A stretch of 64,000 nucleotides of DNA from JAHCIE01 sp034431435. Its GTDB lineage: Bacteria > Chloroflexota > Anaerolineae > Epilineales > JAHCIE01. Where the stretch lies: positions 62,001 to 126,000 of the forward strand of contig DAOUDG010000085.1 of the NCBI GenBank assembly GCA_034431435.1. The letters run 5' to 3'. The notes beneath the pieces are model-generated. The model had not been told where the DNA came from. It worked only from the letters and a program-made list of their open reading frames with translations, and made no database searches. Below are positions 18,164 to 27,050 of the stretch, piece by piece. The position numbers and the translations under genes were made by a program. Position 1 is the first letter of the stretch. Every line of letters begins with the position of its first letter.

Positions 18164-18720
18164 CACGCGAGGCTCCCTTCATAGGCTGGGTCGATCAGTA
18201 GCGCGCGCAGGCGCTGGCGAGCGTTGAACAGCCGTGACCCGACCGTGCCCAGCGGAACCTGAAGCAGGTCCGCGATTTCTTCGCACGACAGGTCGTTGTA
18301 GTAGCGCAGCACGATGACCAGGCGATGGCTGTCGCTAAGGCGGTCCACGGCGGCCAGCACGTCGGCCTCCGCCAGCCGGGTGAGCGCCTGATCTTCGGGG
18401 CCAGGGCCGGCCAGAGGAGCCGCCTCCAGCTCTCCCCACTCGACACGGGGCAGCGCGGCCCGCCGCGTCCGCGAGATGGCGGTGTTGAGGGCGATGCGGT
18501 GCAGCCAGGCGCGGAAGCTCGCCTCATCCTTGTGCTCGTAGTCGGGCAAAGCGCGCACGACCTTCACCAGGCTTTCTTGCATGACATCCTCCGCGTCCTC
18601 CTCATGTTTCAAGACCATGAAGCCGACACGGTAGACGAAGGCAGCGTATTCACCGACCAGCTCGCTAACGGCCGCGGCGTCGCCCATCTGACAGCGGGCG
18701 ATTAGCTCGTCCAGGGGCAT
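18163..18720 (-). CDS. ECF RNA polymerase sigma factor
   Basis: 185 residues from ATG 18720, which has GGGAGAGG five bases ahead. An ATG at 18747 (nine more residues) lacks a ribosome binding site. Region 2 runs over YAAFVYRVGFMVL and EEDAEDVMQESLVKVVRAL. Region 4 includes VIVLRYYNDLSCEEIADLL with the helix-turn-helix VPLGTVGSRLFNARQRL. The gene is first of a run ending in the glycan locus and is paired with the anti-sigma gene by a one-base overlap. The likely role is stress or envelope-signal control; its own regulon is not visible. Confidence 0.88.
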   Translation of the reverse strand: MPLDELIARCQMGDAAAVSELVGEYAAFVYRVGFMVLKHEEDAEDVMQESLVKVVRALPDYEHKDEASFRAWLHRIALNTAISRTRRAALPRVEWGELEAAPLAGPGPEDQALTRLAEADVLAAVDRLSDSHRLVIVLRYYNDLSCEEIADLLQVPLGTVGSRLFNARQRLRALLIDPAYEGSLA

Positions 18721-18878
18721 GGCCTCTCCCGCCGGAGTCACGCTCATGGGAGCGCGTTCCTACCTGTACTAACGCAACAGAGCCACCAAATATTCATCAC
18801 GCGCACGATATGTGTCGGGCAACCTCGAAGCAGGGAGACCCTACCCCTACCCTACCGGCCAACCTTCGACCGCCCCGG

Positions 18879-18907
18879 TGGTCATCCCGCCCTGACTCGG
18901 CTATACT
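18879..18907 (+). promoter_or_regulatory. Sigma-70-like promoter for polX-clpS-clpA
   Basis: TGGTCA (18879-18884, four of six matches to TTGACA) and TATACT (18902-18907) are 17 nt apart. The predicted start near 18914 leaves a 35-nt leader with AGGGAAG before the polX ATG. This is the only convincing element in the 228-nt gap between the divergent sigma and polX genes. Confidence 0.45.
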
Positions 18908-18948
18908 AGCAGCAGACGCTTCGTCGGCCACCGCGCAGGGAAGACGCC

Positions 18949-20661
18949 ATGACCAACGCCGAGATTGCGCAAATCTTCGCCGAGATGGGCGACATCCTCG
19001 AAATCCAGGGGCAGGACCGCTATCGCTTCCTGGCCTATCGCCGTGCCGCCCAGGAGATCGCTCGCTACCCTACGGATGTGACGGAGCTGTGGCGCGCAGG
19101 CAAGCTCGAAGATATCCCCTCAATCGGCAAGACGCTGGCCGCCAAGATCGACGAGTTGCTGCGCACCGGCCAGATTCAAGCGCATCAGCGCCTCATCCAG
19201 GAAGTGCCGCCCAGCGTGATCGAGGTGCTGCGCATTCCGGGCGTCGGCCCCAAGCGCGCCCAGCAACTCTGGAAAGAGCTGGGCATCACCTCTATCAGCG
19301 AGCTTGAAGCCGCCGCCAGGGATGGTCGGCTAGCGGGCGTCAAGGGCATGGGCGAGCAGACGATTCAGAACATCCTCAAGGGCATTGAGGCGGTGCGCGC
19401 GATGGGGGACCGCATCCCCCTCGGCGTGGCGCTGCCCATCGCCCAGGACCTGGCCGCCGCGCTGCGCCGAGGCCCCGGCGTCCAGGCGGTCGATATGGCC
19501 GGGTCACTGCGGCGACGTTGCGAGACGGTGGGCGACATCGATCTGCTGGCGGCCGCCGACGACACCGCCGCCGTCATCAACTATTTTACCCAGCTTCCCC
19601 AGGTGAAAGAAACTCGCTCGGCCGGCGACAACAAGGCCACCGTTGCCCTGACCGGCGGCCTGACGGTTGACCTCATGGCGCTGCCGACTCGGAATTGGGG
19701 TTCCCTGTTGCAGCACTTCACCGGCTCCAGGCAGCACAACATTCAACTGCGGACCGAGTCGGTGGCTCGCGGGCTGCACGTCAGCGAGTGGGGTATCACT
19801 GGCGCTGATGGTGTGCTGCGGACCTTCACCGACGAGGCCGACGTTTACCACGCGCTGGGCATGGACTGGATTCCACCGGAACTACGTGAGGCGTCGGGCG
19901 AGATCGAGGCGGCGCGCGCCCACAAGCTGCCTCACCTGGTCACGCTGGCTGACATTCGCGGCGACCTCCAGATGCACACCACCTACAGCGACGGCGCTAC
20001 GACCGTCGAAGGCATGGCCCGCGCTGCCCAGGCTCTCGGCTACGCCTGGATTGCCATCACCGACCACTCCCATAGCCTGGCGATGACCGGCGGTCTGGAT
20101 GTCGCACGCGCCCGCCAACAGGCGCGGGAGATCGCCGAGGTCAACGCGCAGCTCGCGCCCTTCCGTGTGCTGCGCAGCGTCGAGCTGGAGATTCTAGCTG
20201 ACGGCTCACTGGACCTGCCGGACGAGGCGCTGGCCGAGTTCGACATCGTGGTGGCCTCGGCGCACACCGGCCAGCGCGGCGAACGCGCCACCCTCATGAA
20301 GCGCTACCTCGCTGCCATGCGCAGCCCCTATGTCGACATCATCGGCCACCCCTTTGGGCGCATCCTCGGTAAGCGTCCACCGATGGACCTCGACTTCGAG
20401 GCGTTGGTTGCGGCGGCCGCCGAGACCGGGACGGCGTTGGAAATCAACGGTCAGGTAGACCGCCTCGACCTGAACGGCGAGCAGGCGCGCTACGCCGCTG
20501 GGCAGGGCGTGATGATCACCCTCGCCTCTGATGCCCATGCCCCGGAAGGGCTGGGTGTCATAGCCTTCGCCGTCGAGACGGCGCGGCGCGGCTGGCTGGA
20601 GCCGAAGCACATCCTCAACACGCGCAGCCTGGCGGAATTGGAGCAATGGCTACGCCGATAG
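18949..20661 (+). CDS. polX: DNA polymerase X family protein with PHP domain (PolX)
   Basis: 570 residues, the usual length of bacterial PolX. The N-terminal part has the 8-kDa domain and helix-hairpin-helix motifs (IPGVGPKRA near 96). The polymerase site is GSLRRR (185-190) with metal-binding D196, D198 and D241. The palm ends with FTGSRQHNIQLR. From ~338 a PHP phosphoesterase domain follows (GDLQMHTTYSDG, ITDHSHSLAMTGG, SDAHAPEGLG), which gives 3'-5' exonuclease or AP-site repair activity in studied relatives. Gap-filling in base excision repair is the likely role. Its last 16 bases overlap clpS, an unusual coupling of a repair polymerase with a protease adaptor. Confidence 0.93.
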   Translation: MTNAEIAQIFAEMGDILEIQGQDRYRFLAYRRAAQEIARYPTDVTELWRAGKLEDIPSIGKTLAAKIDELLRTGQIQAHQRLIQEVPPSVIEVLRIPGVGPKRAQQLWKELGITSISELEAAARDGRLAGVKGMGEQTIQNILKGIEAVRAMGDRIPLGVALPIAQDLAAALRRGPGVQAVDMAGSLRRRCETVGDIDLLAAADDTAAVINYFTQLPQVKETRSAGDNKATVALTGGLTVDLMALPTRNWGSLLQHFTGSRQHNIQLRTESVARGLHVSEWGITGADGVLRTFTDEADVYHALGMDWIPPELREASGEIEAARAHKLPHLVTLADIRGDLQMHTTYSDGATTVEGMARAAQALGYAWIAITDHSHSLAMTGGLDVARARQQAREIAEVNAQLAPFRVLRSVELEILADGSLDLPDEALAEFDIVVASAHTGQRGERATLMKRYLAAMRSPYVDIIGHPFGRILGKRPPMDLDFEALVAAAAETGTALEINGQVDRLDLNGEQARYAAGQGVMITLASDAHAPEGLGVIAFAVETARRGWLEPKHILNTRSLAELEQWLRR

Positions 20662-20954
20662 ACGACACCGACGTTCTCATCGAAGGTGAAACGGAGGTTC
20701 GCCCGCCGCCCCTGTTCAAGGTCGTGTTGCACAACGACGACTACACGACGATGGATTTCGTCGTCTACGTGCTGCGCGCTATCTTTCGCCGCTCCGAGGC
20801 GGATGCCTTCGACATCATGCTCCAGGTGCATCATGAAGGTGTAGGGGTGGCGGGCGTCTACCCCTTCGAGATTGCCGAGGCGAAGGCGCACAAGGCCGTG
20901 GGCCTGGCGCGCGCCAACGAATACCCCCTGCTATGTACTATCGAGCCGGAGTAG
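20646..20954 (+). CDS. clpS: ATP-dependent Clp protease adaptor ClpS
   Basis: 102 residues with a ~22-residue flexible N-terminal arm, then FKVVLHNDDYTTMDFVVYVL, the N-degron-binding core (Asn-Asp-Asp pocket). MLQVHHEGVGVAGVYPFEIAEAKA follows, containing the ClpA-docking surface. It hands substrates with destabilising N-terminal residues to ClpA. It starts within the 3' end of polX and stops one base before clpA. Confidence 0.93.
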   Translation: MATPIDDTDVLIEGETEVRPPPLFKVVLHNDDYTTMDFVVYVLRAIFRRSEADAFDIMLQVHHEGVGVAGVYPFEIAEAKAHKAVGLARANEYPLLCTIEPE

Positions 20955-20955
20955 C

Positions 20956-23226
20956 ATGTTCACCGATGCCCTGAAGCTGACTCTCAACCGCGCCGTGACC
21001 GAGGCCGAGCGTCGCCGCCACGAGTATGTAACCCTGGAGCACCTGCTCTACGCGATTCTCCGCGATGCTACCGGGCGCATTGTCCTTCAGCGCTGCGGCG
21101 GAAATATCGAGACTCTCAGCAGCGCGCTGGAAGATTACTTCGAGGAGCACTTCGAGAGCCTGCCGGAGGGCGAGACCGAGGCCCCTGAACCGACGGTGGC
21201 CTTGCAGCGTGTCCTCCAACGCACCCTCGTGCACGCCCAGTCGGCGGATCAAGCAGAGGTCGATAGCGGCGATATTCTGGCCGCCTTGATGCTCGAGGAG
21301 AACTCCTACGCCCGCTATCTGCTGGCGCAGCAGGGTATCAGCCGCCTCGATATTGTGAGCTTCATCTCCCACGGCATGGAGCGGGGAAGTACGTCGCGCT
21401 TCGACGCGCCGCCGTCGCCGGACCTGGACGACAGCGACGACGACATGCCACGCGCCGCCGATCCTCTGGCCGCCTACGCTACCAACCTGGTTACCCGCGC
21501 CGCCGAGGGCCGAATCGATCCCCTCATCGGGCGCGAGGCCGAGATCGAACGCACGATTCACGTCCTGAGCCGCCGCCGCAAGAACAATCCCGTGCTGGTC
21601 GGCGACCCAGGCGTGGGCAAGACTGCCATTGTCGAAGGCCTGGCCCTCAAGATTCACCAGGGTGATGTGCCCGATCTGCTCAAGCCCGCCCAGATCTACG
21701 CCCTCGACATGGGCGCGGTGCTGGCGGGGACCAAGTACCGGGGCCAGTTCGAGGAGCGGCTAAAGGCTGTCATCACCGCGCTGCAGAGTCGCCCCGACGC
21801 CATCCTGTTCATCGACGAGATTCACACCGTCGTGGGCGCGGGGGCGGTCCACGGTGGCACGCTGGATGCCTCCAACATCCTCAAGCCGGCGCTGGCGTCG
21901 GGCGAGGTGCGCTGTATCGGCTCCACCACCTTTACCGAGTTCAAGAATGCCTTCGAGGCCGACCGCGCCCTGGCGCGCCGCTTCCAGAGAATCGACGTCG
22001 GTGAGCCGAGCGTCGAGGACACGATTGGTATCCTGCAGGGCTTGCGCCCCCACTATGAGGCCTATCACGGGGTCCGCTACACCGATGCGGCCCTGCGCGC
22101 CGCCGCCGAGCTGGCTGACAAGCATCTGCACGATCGCTTCCTGCCTGATAAGGCCATCGATGTGATTGATGAGGCGGGCGCGGCGGTACGGCTGCAACCG
22201 GCCGAGGGGCGCGCCGAGGTCATCGATACGCTGGGTATTGAGATGGTTGTCGCTCGCATGGCGAAGATTCCCGCGCGGACCGTGAGCGTTTCCGACCGTG
22301 AGCGGTTGCAGAACCTGGAGGACGATCTCAAGGCTGTCATCTACGGCCAGGACCATGCCATCGGCCAGGTCGTGAATGCCATCAAGCTGTCGCGGGCAGG
22401 CCTGGGGCATCCGGACCACCCCATTGGGTCGTTCCTATTCTCTGGTCCCACCGGCGTGGGCAAGACGGAACTGGCGCGCCAGATTGCGCACAGCCTGGGC
22501 ATCGAGTTCATCCGCTTCGACATGAGCGAGTATATGGAGCAGCATACCGCCTCGCGGCTGATTGGCGCGCCGCCCGGCTATGTCGGCTTCGATCAGGGTG
22601 GCCTGCTCACCGACGCTGTGCAGAAGACGCCCCATGCCGTTGTGGTGTTGGACGAGATCGAGAAGGCCCACCCCGACATCTTCAATTTGCTGTTGCAGGT
22701 CATGGACTACGGGACGCTGACCGACCACACGGGTCGCAAGACCGATTTCCGCAACACTATTCTCGTGATGACGACCAACGCGGGCGCGCGCGATCTTGCG
22801 GCGCGGCCGCCCGGCTTCCGCCAGGGTGACGCGCCTGGCCGCGCCGCCGCCGGCGCGGACCGTTCGGCCATCGAGCGTACCTTTAGCCCGGAGTTCCGCA
22901 ACCGCCTGGACGCCTGGATTCCCTTCGAGCCACTGAGCCGCGCCAGCGTCGAACAGGTGGTGGACAAGTTCATCGTCGAGGCCCAGGGCCAGCTGGGCGA
23001 GCGGGGCGTGACGCTGCGCAACACGGCGGCAGCGCGCGCCTGGCTGGCTGAGCACGGCTACGACGCCCAGATGGGGGCGCGACCCATGGCGCGCTTGATT
23101 CAGGCGAAGATCAAGGAACCGCTGGCGCACGAGATTCTGTTCGGCGCGCTCCGGGAGGGTGGCGTGGCGGTGATCGATGTGGCCGACGGCGAGCTAACGC
23201 TGCGCTACGAGATACCCGGCGCGTAG
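20956..23226 (+). CDS. clpA: ATP-dependent Clp protease ATPase subunit ClpA
   Basis: 756 residues. I start at MFTDALKL, one base after the clpS stop, with GGAG in the end of clpS as binding site. Two Clp-N repeats occupy ~1-140. D1 has Walker A GDPGVGKT (216-223) and ILFIDEIHTVVGAGA; D2 has GPTGVGKT (497-504) and VVVLDEIEKAHPD. FSPEFRNRLDAWIPF and the small D2 domain close it. No M-domain insert is seen, which separates it from ClpB/ClpC. The ClpP-docking loop, usually Ile-Gly-Leu/Phe, reads P-G-F at 619-621. Together with ClpS it should unfold N-degron substrates for ClpP, which is not in the window. Confidence 0.93.
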   Translation: MFTDALKLTLNRAVTEAERRRHEYVTLEHLLYAILRDATGRIVLQRCGGNIETLSSALEDYFEEHFESLPEGETEAPEPTVALQRVLQRTLVHAQSADQAEVDSGDILAALMLEENSYARYLLAQQGISRLDIVSFISHGMERGSTSRFDAPPSPDLDDSDDDMPRAADPLAAYATNLVTRAAEGRIDPLIGREAEIERTIHVLSRRRKNNPVLVGDPGVGKTAIVEGLALKIHQGDVPDLLKPAQIYALDMGAVLAGTKYRGQFEERLKAVITALQSRPDAILFIDEIHTVVGAGAVHGGTLDASNILKPALASGEVRCIGSTTFTEFKNAFEADRALARRFQRIDVGEPSVEDTIGILQGLRPHYEAYHGVRYTDAALRAAAELADKHLHDRFLPDKAIDVIDEAGAAVRLQPAEGRAEVIDTLGIEMVVARMAKIPARTVSVSDRERLQNLEDDLKAVIYGQDHAIGQVVNAIKLSRAGLGHPDHPIGSFLFSGPTGVGKTELARQIAHSLGIEFIRFDMSEYMEQHTASRLIGAPPGYVGFDQGGLLTDAVQKTPHAVVVLDEIEKAHPDIFNLLLQVMDYGTLTDHTGRKTDFRNTILVMTTNAGARDLAARPPGFRQGDAPGRAAAGADRSAIERTFSPEFRNRLDAWIPFEPLSRASVEQVVDKFIVEAQGQLGERGVTLRNTAAARAWLAEHGYDAQMGARPMARLIQAKIKEPLAHEILFGALREGGVAVIDVADGELTLRYEIPGA

Positions 23227-23247
23227 CATGGGGCTGCTTGCGGACGC

Positions 23248-23310
23248 GCGGCAGCATGGCTGCCGCACGCCAAGACGAGCGGGGGGAGCGTGTCGGGCGC
23301 TCCCCCCGCT
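23248..23310. terminator. Two hairpins between convergent clpA and the bactofilin-like gene
   Basis: The first has arms GCGGCAGC/GCTGCCGC (23248-23266, 3-nt loop). The second has perfect 13-bp arms, AGCGGGGGGAGCG at 23278-23290 and its complement at 23298-23310, with a 7-nt loop. No U-run follows on either strand, but their position between two converging stops suggests a two-way terminator. Confidence 0.6.
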
Positions 23311-23329
23311 GTATGTCCTCGCGGTGCGG

Positions 23330-25453
23330 TTACCGCCGCGCCTGGGCCTCGGCGAGCGCCTTGGCGCTGGCCTGGATGGCGCGCGCCTGCGCCAACGAGA
23401 TGCCAGCCACCGGGTCGTTGGTCTCGGGGTCGATGCCGGTGAAAAGGCGCTCGATTGCCTCGGGCGGCAGCGAGGCCAGCATCGCGAACGTCGTGATGCC
23501 CAGGCCGTTCAGGAAGCGCGCCCGCGCGGGGCCGATGTGCAGCACGCGCCGCAGGTCATCGCCGCCAGCCGGGGTGAGTGGGGGCGGAGGTGGGACAGCG
23601 CCCTTACCCGGCAGGTTCAGGGACCACGCCGGGTCGGAGGGCTTGCCCGCCACCTCCTCCCAGGGCACAGCCGCGGACGGCTCGCTGTCTGCCTCTGTCA
23701 GGCTCGCCGGCCAGTCCGGTTCGGCGGCCGGCCCCGCTGCCGCCGCCCACGGCACTTCGATGCGCTCGTCCGTGGCTATCGCAGTCGTTGCCGCCAGTGT
23801 CGCCGCCTCGACCGGCGGGGCAGGCCAGTCCGGCTCACCGGCCGGGCCAGCCGCCGCCTCCCAGGGGACGACGACCGGGGTGGGTGACGAGGCCACCGCC
23901 TCATCGCCGGCTGCTGTGGCGGGTGGCAGCCATTCCGGCTCGCCGCTCGCGCGCGCGGTTGACTCCCACGGCGCTACCGTCGGCGGCTCTTCGCGCTGGC
24001 TAACCTTGGCCGCGCCTGCCGCCATGACGGCCCGCGTCGCAGGCCCGGCATGGGGCGCATCTGGCTCGCTGATGGGGGGCGGCGCGGCGATAGTCTCGAT
24101 GGTCGCATCCGCGGGGCCTTCCCACGCCGCCGCGTCTTCCGGCGCTACCTCGGGTAGCACGAAGCCCTGCGCTGCCAGCGCCGTCGCGGCGGCGGCGTCG
24201 CCGCCTGGGGCGGCGACCGAGCGGGTGATGTCGTCGAGGGACGGGATACTCGTCGGGCGCGTCGCGGCCGCGGCGAGCGCGGCGGTTCCGGCGGCGGCCG
24301 CGGCTGGCCCAACGTCAGTCGCTGACGCGAGGGGCGGCGCGACTTCGGCGGGCGGAGGCAGGGGCGCGCCGTAGCCGCCATAGGGCGCGCTCGGCGTGGG
24401 GCCGGTGGACGGGGCGGGGCCGCCGCGCCGCCAGCTCGGGAGGTAGGGATCACCGGCGCGGTAGGGGCGCGACCCAAACCAGGTCAGCACCACAGCGCCC
24501 AGGCCGGGAAGTGTCGCCAGCCAGGCCAGGACAGGGCCACCACAGGGAATGAGGCCTAGCATGTTCACCAGGAAAGTGAGCAGGATCGTGCCGACGGCTA
24601 CGGAAAGGAGTGGCGAGACGTCGTGCGCGCCGAACAGGCTGAATAGCTTCTGCCCCACCAGCAGCCCCGTCGCCAGCCAGCCAAATAGCACGGCGATAGG
24701 CAGGATGATGCTCATGGCGACCAGGATGGGGACGCCCAGCAAGCCGATACACACGATCAGGAGTATGACGGTCATGATGGCGATGAGAATCGTCGCCAGG
24801 ATCCACACAATCCAGGTCAGTGCGCCCATGCCCAGGCTCGCCGCCGTGTGTTGGTCGAGAGTCGCCCCGATGTTGTTCATCTGGCGCGGCAGGAGGAGCA
24901 TGGCCAGCACGCCCAGGAGCGCGGCGCCGAGGGTTAGCAAGAAGGTGCGGCCCAACCAGCCGATGGCATCGATGACCGGGTTGCGCGGCACGGCCTGGAA
25001 GGGGGTCACCGGCGCGCCGGGGATGGGGGGGATCGCTGGCGCACCCGGCAGGGGCGGAATCACCTGCGGGCCGCGAGTGGACCCGCCCGGCGCGATGACG
25101 CTGCCGCTCACCCGCGCGCCGGAGGCGCGCTCCAACGTGCCGCCCACATTGGTGATATCGCCCTGGACGACGGCGGTGTCCCGCAGGCGCAGTGTGCCAC
25201 CCATGGAGACGATGTCACCCTGCACGGCGCCGGCGACGTCCAATTCGCCGCCAAGCACGGCGATGTCGCCGCGCAACACGCCGCCCTGGCGGATGGTCAG
25301 CTTGCCGCCAGGGACAACCAGGTTGCCATTGTAGGTCTGCCCACTGTCGATGATCTGCTCGCCGGTGACGACACCGCCCTGGGCCGATGCGACTGGCGCG
25401 CTCGCCAGGAGTAGAGCCACGACGGCGACGACCAGGATAGCAATGCGTCGCAT
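23330..25453 (-). CDS. Bactofilin-like polymer-forming membrane protein with Pro/Ala linker repeats and helix-hairpin-helix end
   Basis: 707 residues from ATG 25453 (GAGG seven bases ahead). A signal peptide ends ASA|QG near residue 25. Residues ~30-130 are short repeated beta turns (GGKLTIRQGGVLRGDIAVLGGELDVAG) as in polymer-forming cytoskeletal proteins. Four or more membrane segments fill ~155-330. A Pro/Ala-rich low-complexity stretch follows, with four copies of PW-x8-11-P-x-W spaced by 25-40 residues. The last ~60 residues form a helix-hairpin-helix-like domain (LHIGPARARFLNGLGITTFAML). The two ends are recognisable but the combination is odd. It follows an ECF sigma/anti-sigma pair, so an envelope role is likely. 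Confidence 0.7.
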   Translation of the reverse strand: MRRIAILVVAVVALLLASAPVASAQGGVVTGEQIIDSGQTYNGNLVVPGGKLTIRQGGVLRGDIAVLGGELDVAGAVQGDIVSMGGTLRLRDTAVVQGDITNVGGTLERASGARVSGSVIAPGGSTRGPQVIPPLPGAPAIPPIPGAPVTPFQAVPRNPVIDAIGWLGRTFLLTLGAALLGVLAMLLLPRQMNNIGATLDQHTAASLGMGALTWIVWILATILIAIMTVILLIVCIGLLGVPILVAMSIILPIAVLFGWLATGLLVGQKLFSLFGAHDVSPLLSVAVGTILLTFLVNMLGLIPCGGPVLAWLATLPGLGAVVLTWFGSRPYRAGDPYLPSWRRGGPAPSTGPTPSAPYGGYGAPLPPPAEVAPPLASATDVGPAAAAAGTAALAAAATRPTSIPSLDDITRSVAAPGGDAAAATALAAQGFVLPEVAPEDAAAWEGPADATIETIAAPPPISEPDAPHAGPATRAVMAAGAAKVSQREEPPTVAPWESTARASGEPEWLPPATAAGDEAVASSPTPVVVPWEAAAGPAGEPDWPAPPVEAATLAATTAIATDERIEVPWAAAAGPAAEPDWPASLTEADSEPSAAVPWEEVAGKPSDPAWSLNLPGKGAVPPPPPLTPAGGDDLRRVLHIGPARARFLNGLGITTFAMLASLPPEAIERLFTGIDPETNDPVAGISLAQARAIQASAKALAEAQARR

Positions 25454-25508
25454 AGGATGCCTCTTTTCGCTGTAATGCAATCGATGTAAGTAGATGTAGT
25501 ACAGCAGC

Positions 25509-25560
25509 GAAGGACGAAAGGTGAAGGATGAACCGCTTCATCCGCCTCCCTTCGTCCTTC
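25509..25560. terminator. Nested hairpin between anti-sigma and bactofilin-like gene
   Basis: Outer arms GAAGGACGAA (25509-25518) and TTCGTCCTTC (25551-25560) enclose a second stem GGATGAA/TTCATCC (25526-25543, 4-nt loop). It begins a few bases after the anti-sigma stop on the minus strand, so it may terminate or attenuate read-through into the next gene. Confidence 0.5.
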
Positions 25561-25564
25561 GTCC

Positions 25565-26116
25565 TCAAGCCGTCGTGGTTCTGCGCTGCAAGTTGAAGTG
25601 GCCGACCAACACGACCCACACCGTGGCGAGCAGCAGCGTGCTCAGCATGTAGCCGATGAGGAGCGGTGGCGGGACCAGGCGCAGTACGCTCAGGGCCGTC
25701 ATGGGCCAGGCGAGTAGCCCGTCGCGCACGGCGGTTGCCGCGCCGACCACCGCCGCTACGCCGCCCGCGGCCAGGATGGGCTGCCAGGCGCGCCACACGT
25801 CGAGAGCGGTTGGGCTGAGGGCCACCAGGCCCAGGGCCAGCGTGCCGATGATGAGCACCAACCAGCCGCCCACGTTACGCCAGGGGTTGACCTGGGGTGC
25901 GGACCGGTCGGCCACCCGCGCCATGACTCGCCGCGCGAAGTCGGGTGGTGGCTGAGCCATTGGTGGGTTCTCAAAGAGACGTGTGACGGCTTGGAGCGCC
26001 GCCCACTCCCCGCTGCACGCCACGCACGTTGCCAGGTGTCGATCCACGTCTGTCGCGTCATCCAGATGATGATCGAGGCGCAGCGACATCATTTCGCTAG
26101 CTTGCTCGCAACGCAT
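25565..26116 (-). CDS. Anti-sigma factor with zf-HC2 domain and membrane segments
   Basis: 183 residues. The zinc site is C3, H27, C31 and C34 with normal spacing. Three or four hydrophobic segments (~80-175) follow, rather than the single span of the other anti-sigma in this window. The start overlaps the end of the sigma gene by 20 nt. It should keep that sigma factor at the membrane until a signal releases it. Confidence 0.78.
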   Translation of the reverse strand: MRCEQASEMMSLRLDHHLDDATDVDRHLATCVACSGEWAALQAVTRLFENPPMAQPPPDFARRVMARVADRSAPQVNPWRNVGGWLVLIIGTLALGLVALSPTALDVWRAWQPILAAGGVAAVVGAATAVRDGLLAWPMTALSVLRLVPPPLLIGYMLSTLLLATVWVVLVGHFNLQRRTTTA

Positions 26117-26732
26117 GGGTCATGGGTCCTTTCGGGGGCATGGATGGGGAGGTCGATGCCAGGGTCGGGCGGGCGTGCGCCTCGGCTCGTTCGCCGGTCT
26201 GCATATGTTCGGTCAGCATCAGTCGCGCCCGATGCAGGCGGGATTTGATGGCGCTGACAGTGGTCTGGGTCGCCTCCGCGATTTCCTCGTAGGATAGCTC
26301 GTTCCAGTAACGCAGAATCACAGGCAGGCGATACGCGGGTGGCAGCAACGCCAGGGCCTGCTGCAAGGCGCGCTCCTGCTCGCGCGCCAGCGCTACATCC
26401 TCCGGCGCATCGGCCTCGCTGGGCAATTCGCGCCCAGGCGGCATGTCGTCCAGCGAGTCGTAGGGCACGCGGCGGCGGCGTAGCTGGTCGATGCAGTAGT
26501 GCGAGGCAATCGAAAGTATCCACGATGAGAACTTCCGATCCGGCTCGTAGGTCGCCAGGCGGTCGTAGGCGCGCAGGAATGTCTCTTGCGCAGCGTCCTC
26601 GGCATCGACTGGGTTACCCAGCATTCGATACGCAAGGTTGTACACCGGCCCTTGATAGGCGGCCACGAGCTGCGCAAAGGCGGTCTGGTCGCCGGCTTGC
26701 GCCTGCTTTACCCAGAGTCGCTCGTGTTCCAT
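26097..26732 (-). CDS. ECF RNA polymerase sigma factor (RpoE-like)
   Basis: 211 residues. Region 2 shows YQGPVYNLAYRMLGNPVDAEDAAQETFLRAY and region 4 RLPVILRYWNELSYEEIAEATQTTVSAIKSRLHRAR. A ~35-residue Pro-rich C-terminal tail follows the DNA-binding helix. AGGAGGGGTGA precedes the ATG. An ECF-type promoter lies just upstream, which would make it self-regulating. Confidence 0.9.
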   Translation of the reverse strand: MEHERLWVKQAQAGDQTAFAQLVAAYQGPVYNLAYRMLGNPVDAEDAAQETFLRAYDRLATYEPDRKFSSWILSIASHYCIDQLRRRRVPYDSLDDMPPGRELPSEADAPEDVALAREQERALQQALALLPPAYRLPVILRYWNELSYEEIAEATQTTVSAIKSRLHRARLMLTEHMQTGERAEAHARPTLASTSPSMPPKGPMTHALRAS

Positions 26733-26751
26733 TCACCCCTCCTGGTATGGT

Positions 26752-26777
26752 ATACGCAGGGCTGTCGACAAAGTTGC
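26752..26777 (-). promoter_or_regulatory. ECF-type promoter candidate ahead of the second sigma gene
   Basis: On the minus strand GCAAC (26777-26773) is followed after 16 bases by CGTAT (26756-26752), which matches the AAC-N16-CGT pattern of many ECF promoters. It sits about 20 bases before the sigma ATG at 26732. No experiment supports it. Confidence 0.4.
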
Positions 26778-27015
26778 ACATTGAGTGGGCGTGCCCCATT
26801 TTGAGTGGGAACGCCTCCTCTATTTAACCATAAATCGGCCGGGTTTGGGCCACGGCTTGCCCACGCCCTGGCCCCGCGAACCCGACACTGCGCGCCCTGA
26901 CATCCCCTGTGCTGGTGACCGAGGCCGTTGAGCGCATACCGGTGTGTCTGTGTGCTCATCCAGGCAGGTTGGCGCAGTTCGGGAACAAGCGACCTGGGCG
27001 TGGCGTCGTAGTTAG

Positions 27016-27024
27016 TGGTATACT
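27016..27024 (+). promoter_or_regulatory. Extended -10 promoter element (TGGTATACT) of the macroglobulin gene
   Basis: TGG directly precedes TATACT; no -35 match is visible. A start near 27031 gives a ~20-nt leader that contains the GGGAGGT ribosome binding site before the ATG at 27051. Confidence 0.5.
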
Positions 27025-27050
27025 GTATGTGGACCACGAGGGAGGTCACC

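Larger units (their letters stand above)
26733..27050. other. 318-bp gene-free divergent regulatory region
   Basis: It separates the sigma gene (minus) from the macroglobulin gene (plus). It holds the ECF-type box, a direct repeat TTGAGTGGG at 26781-26789 and 26801-26809 (20-bp period), and an extended -10 element at 27016-27024. I see no convincing small gene; short open frames here lack coding character. Confidence 0.6.
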
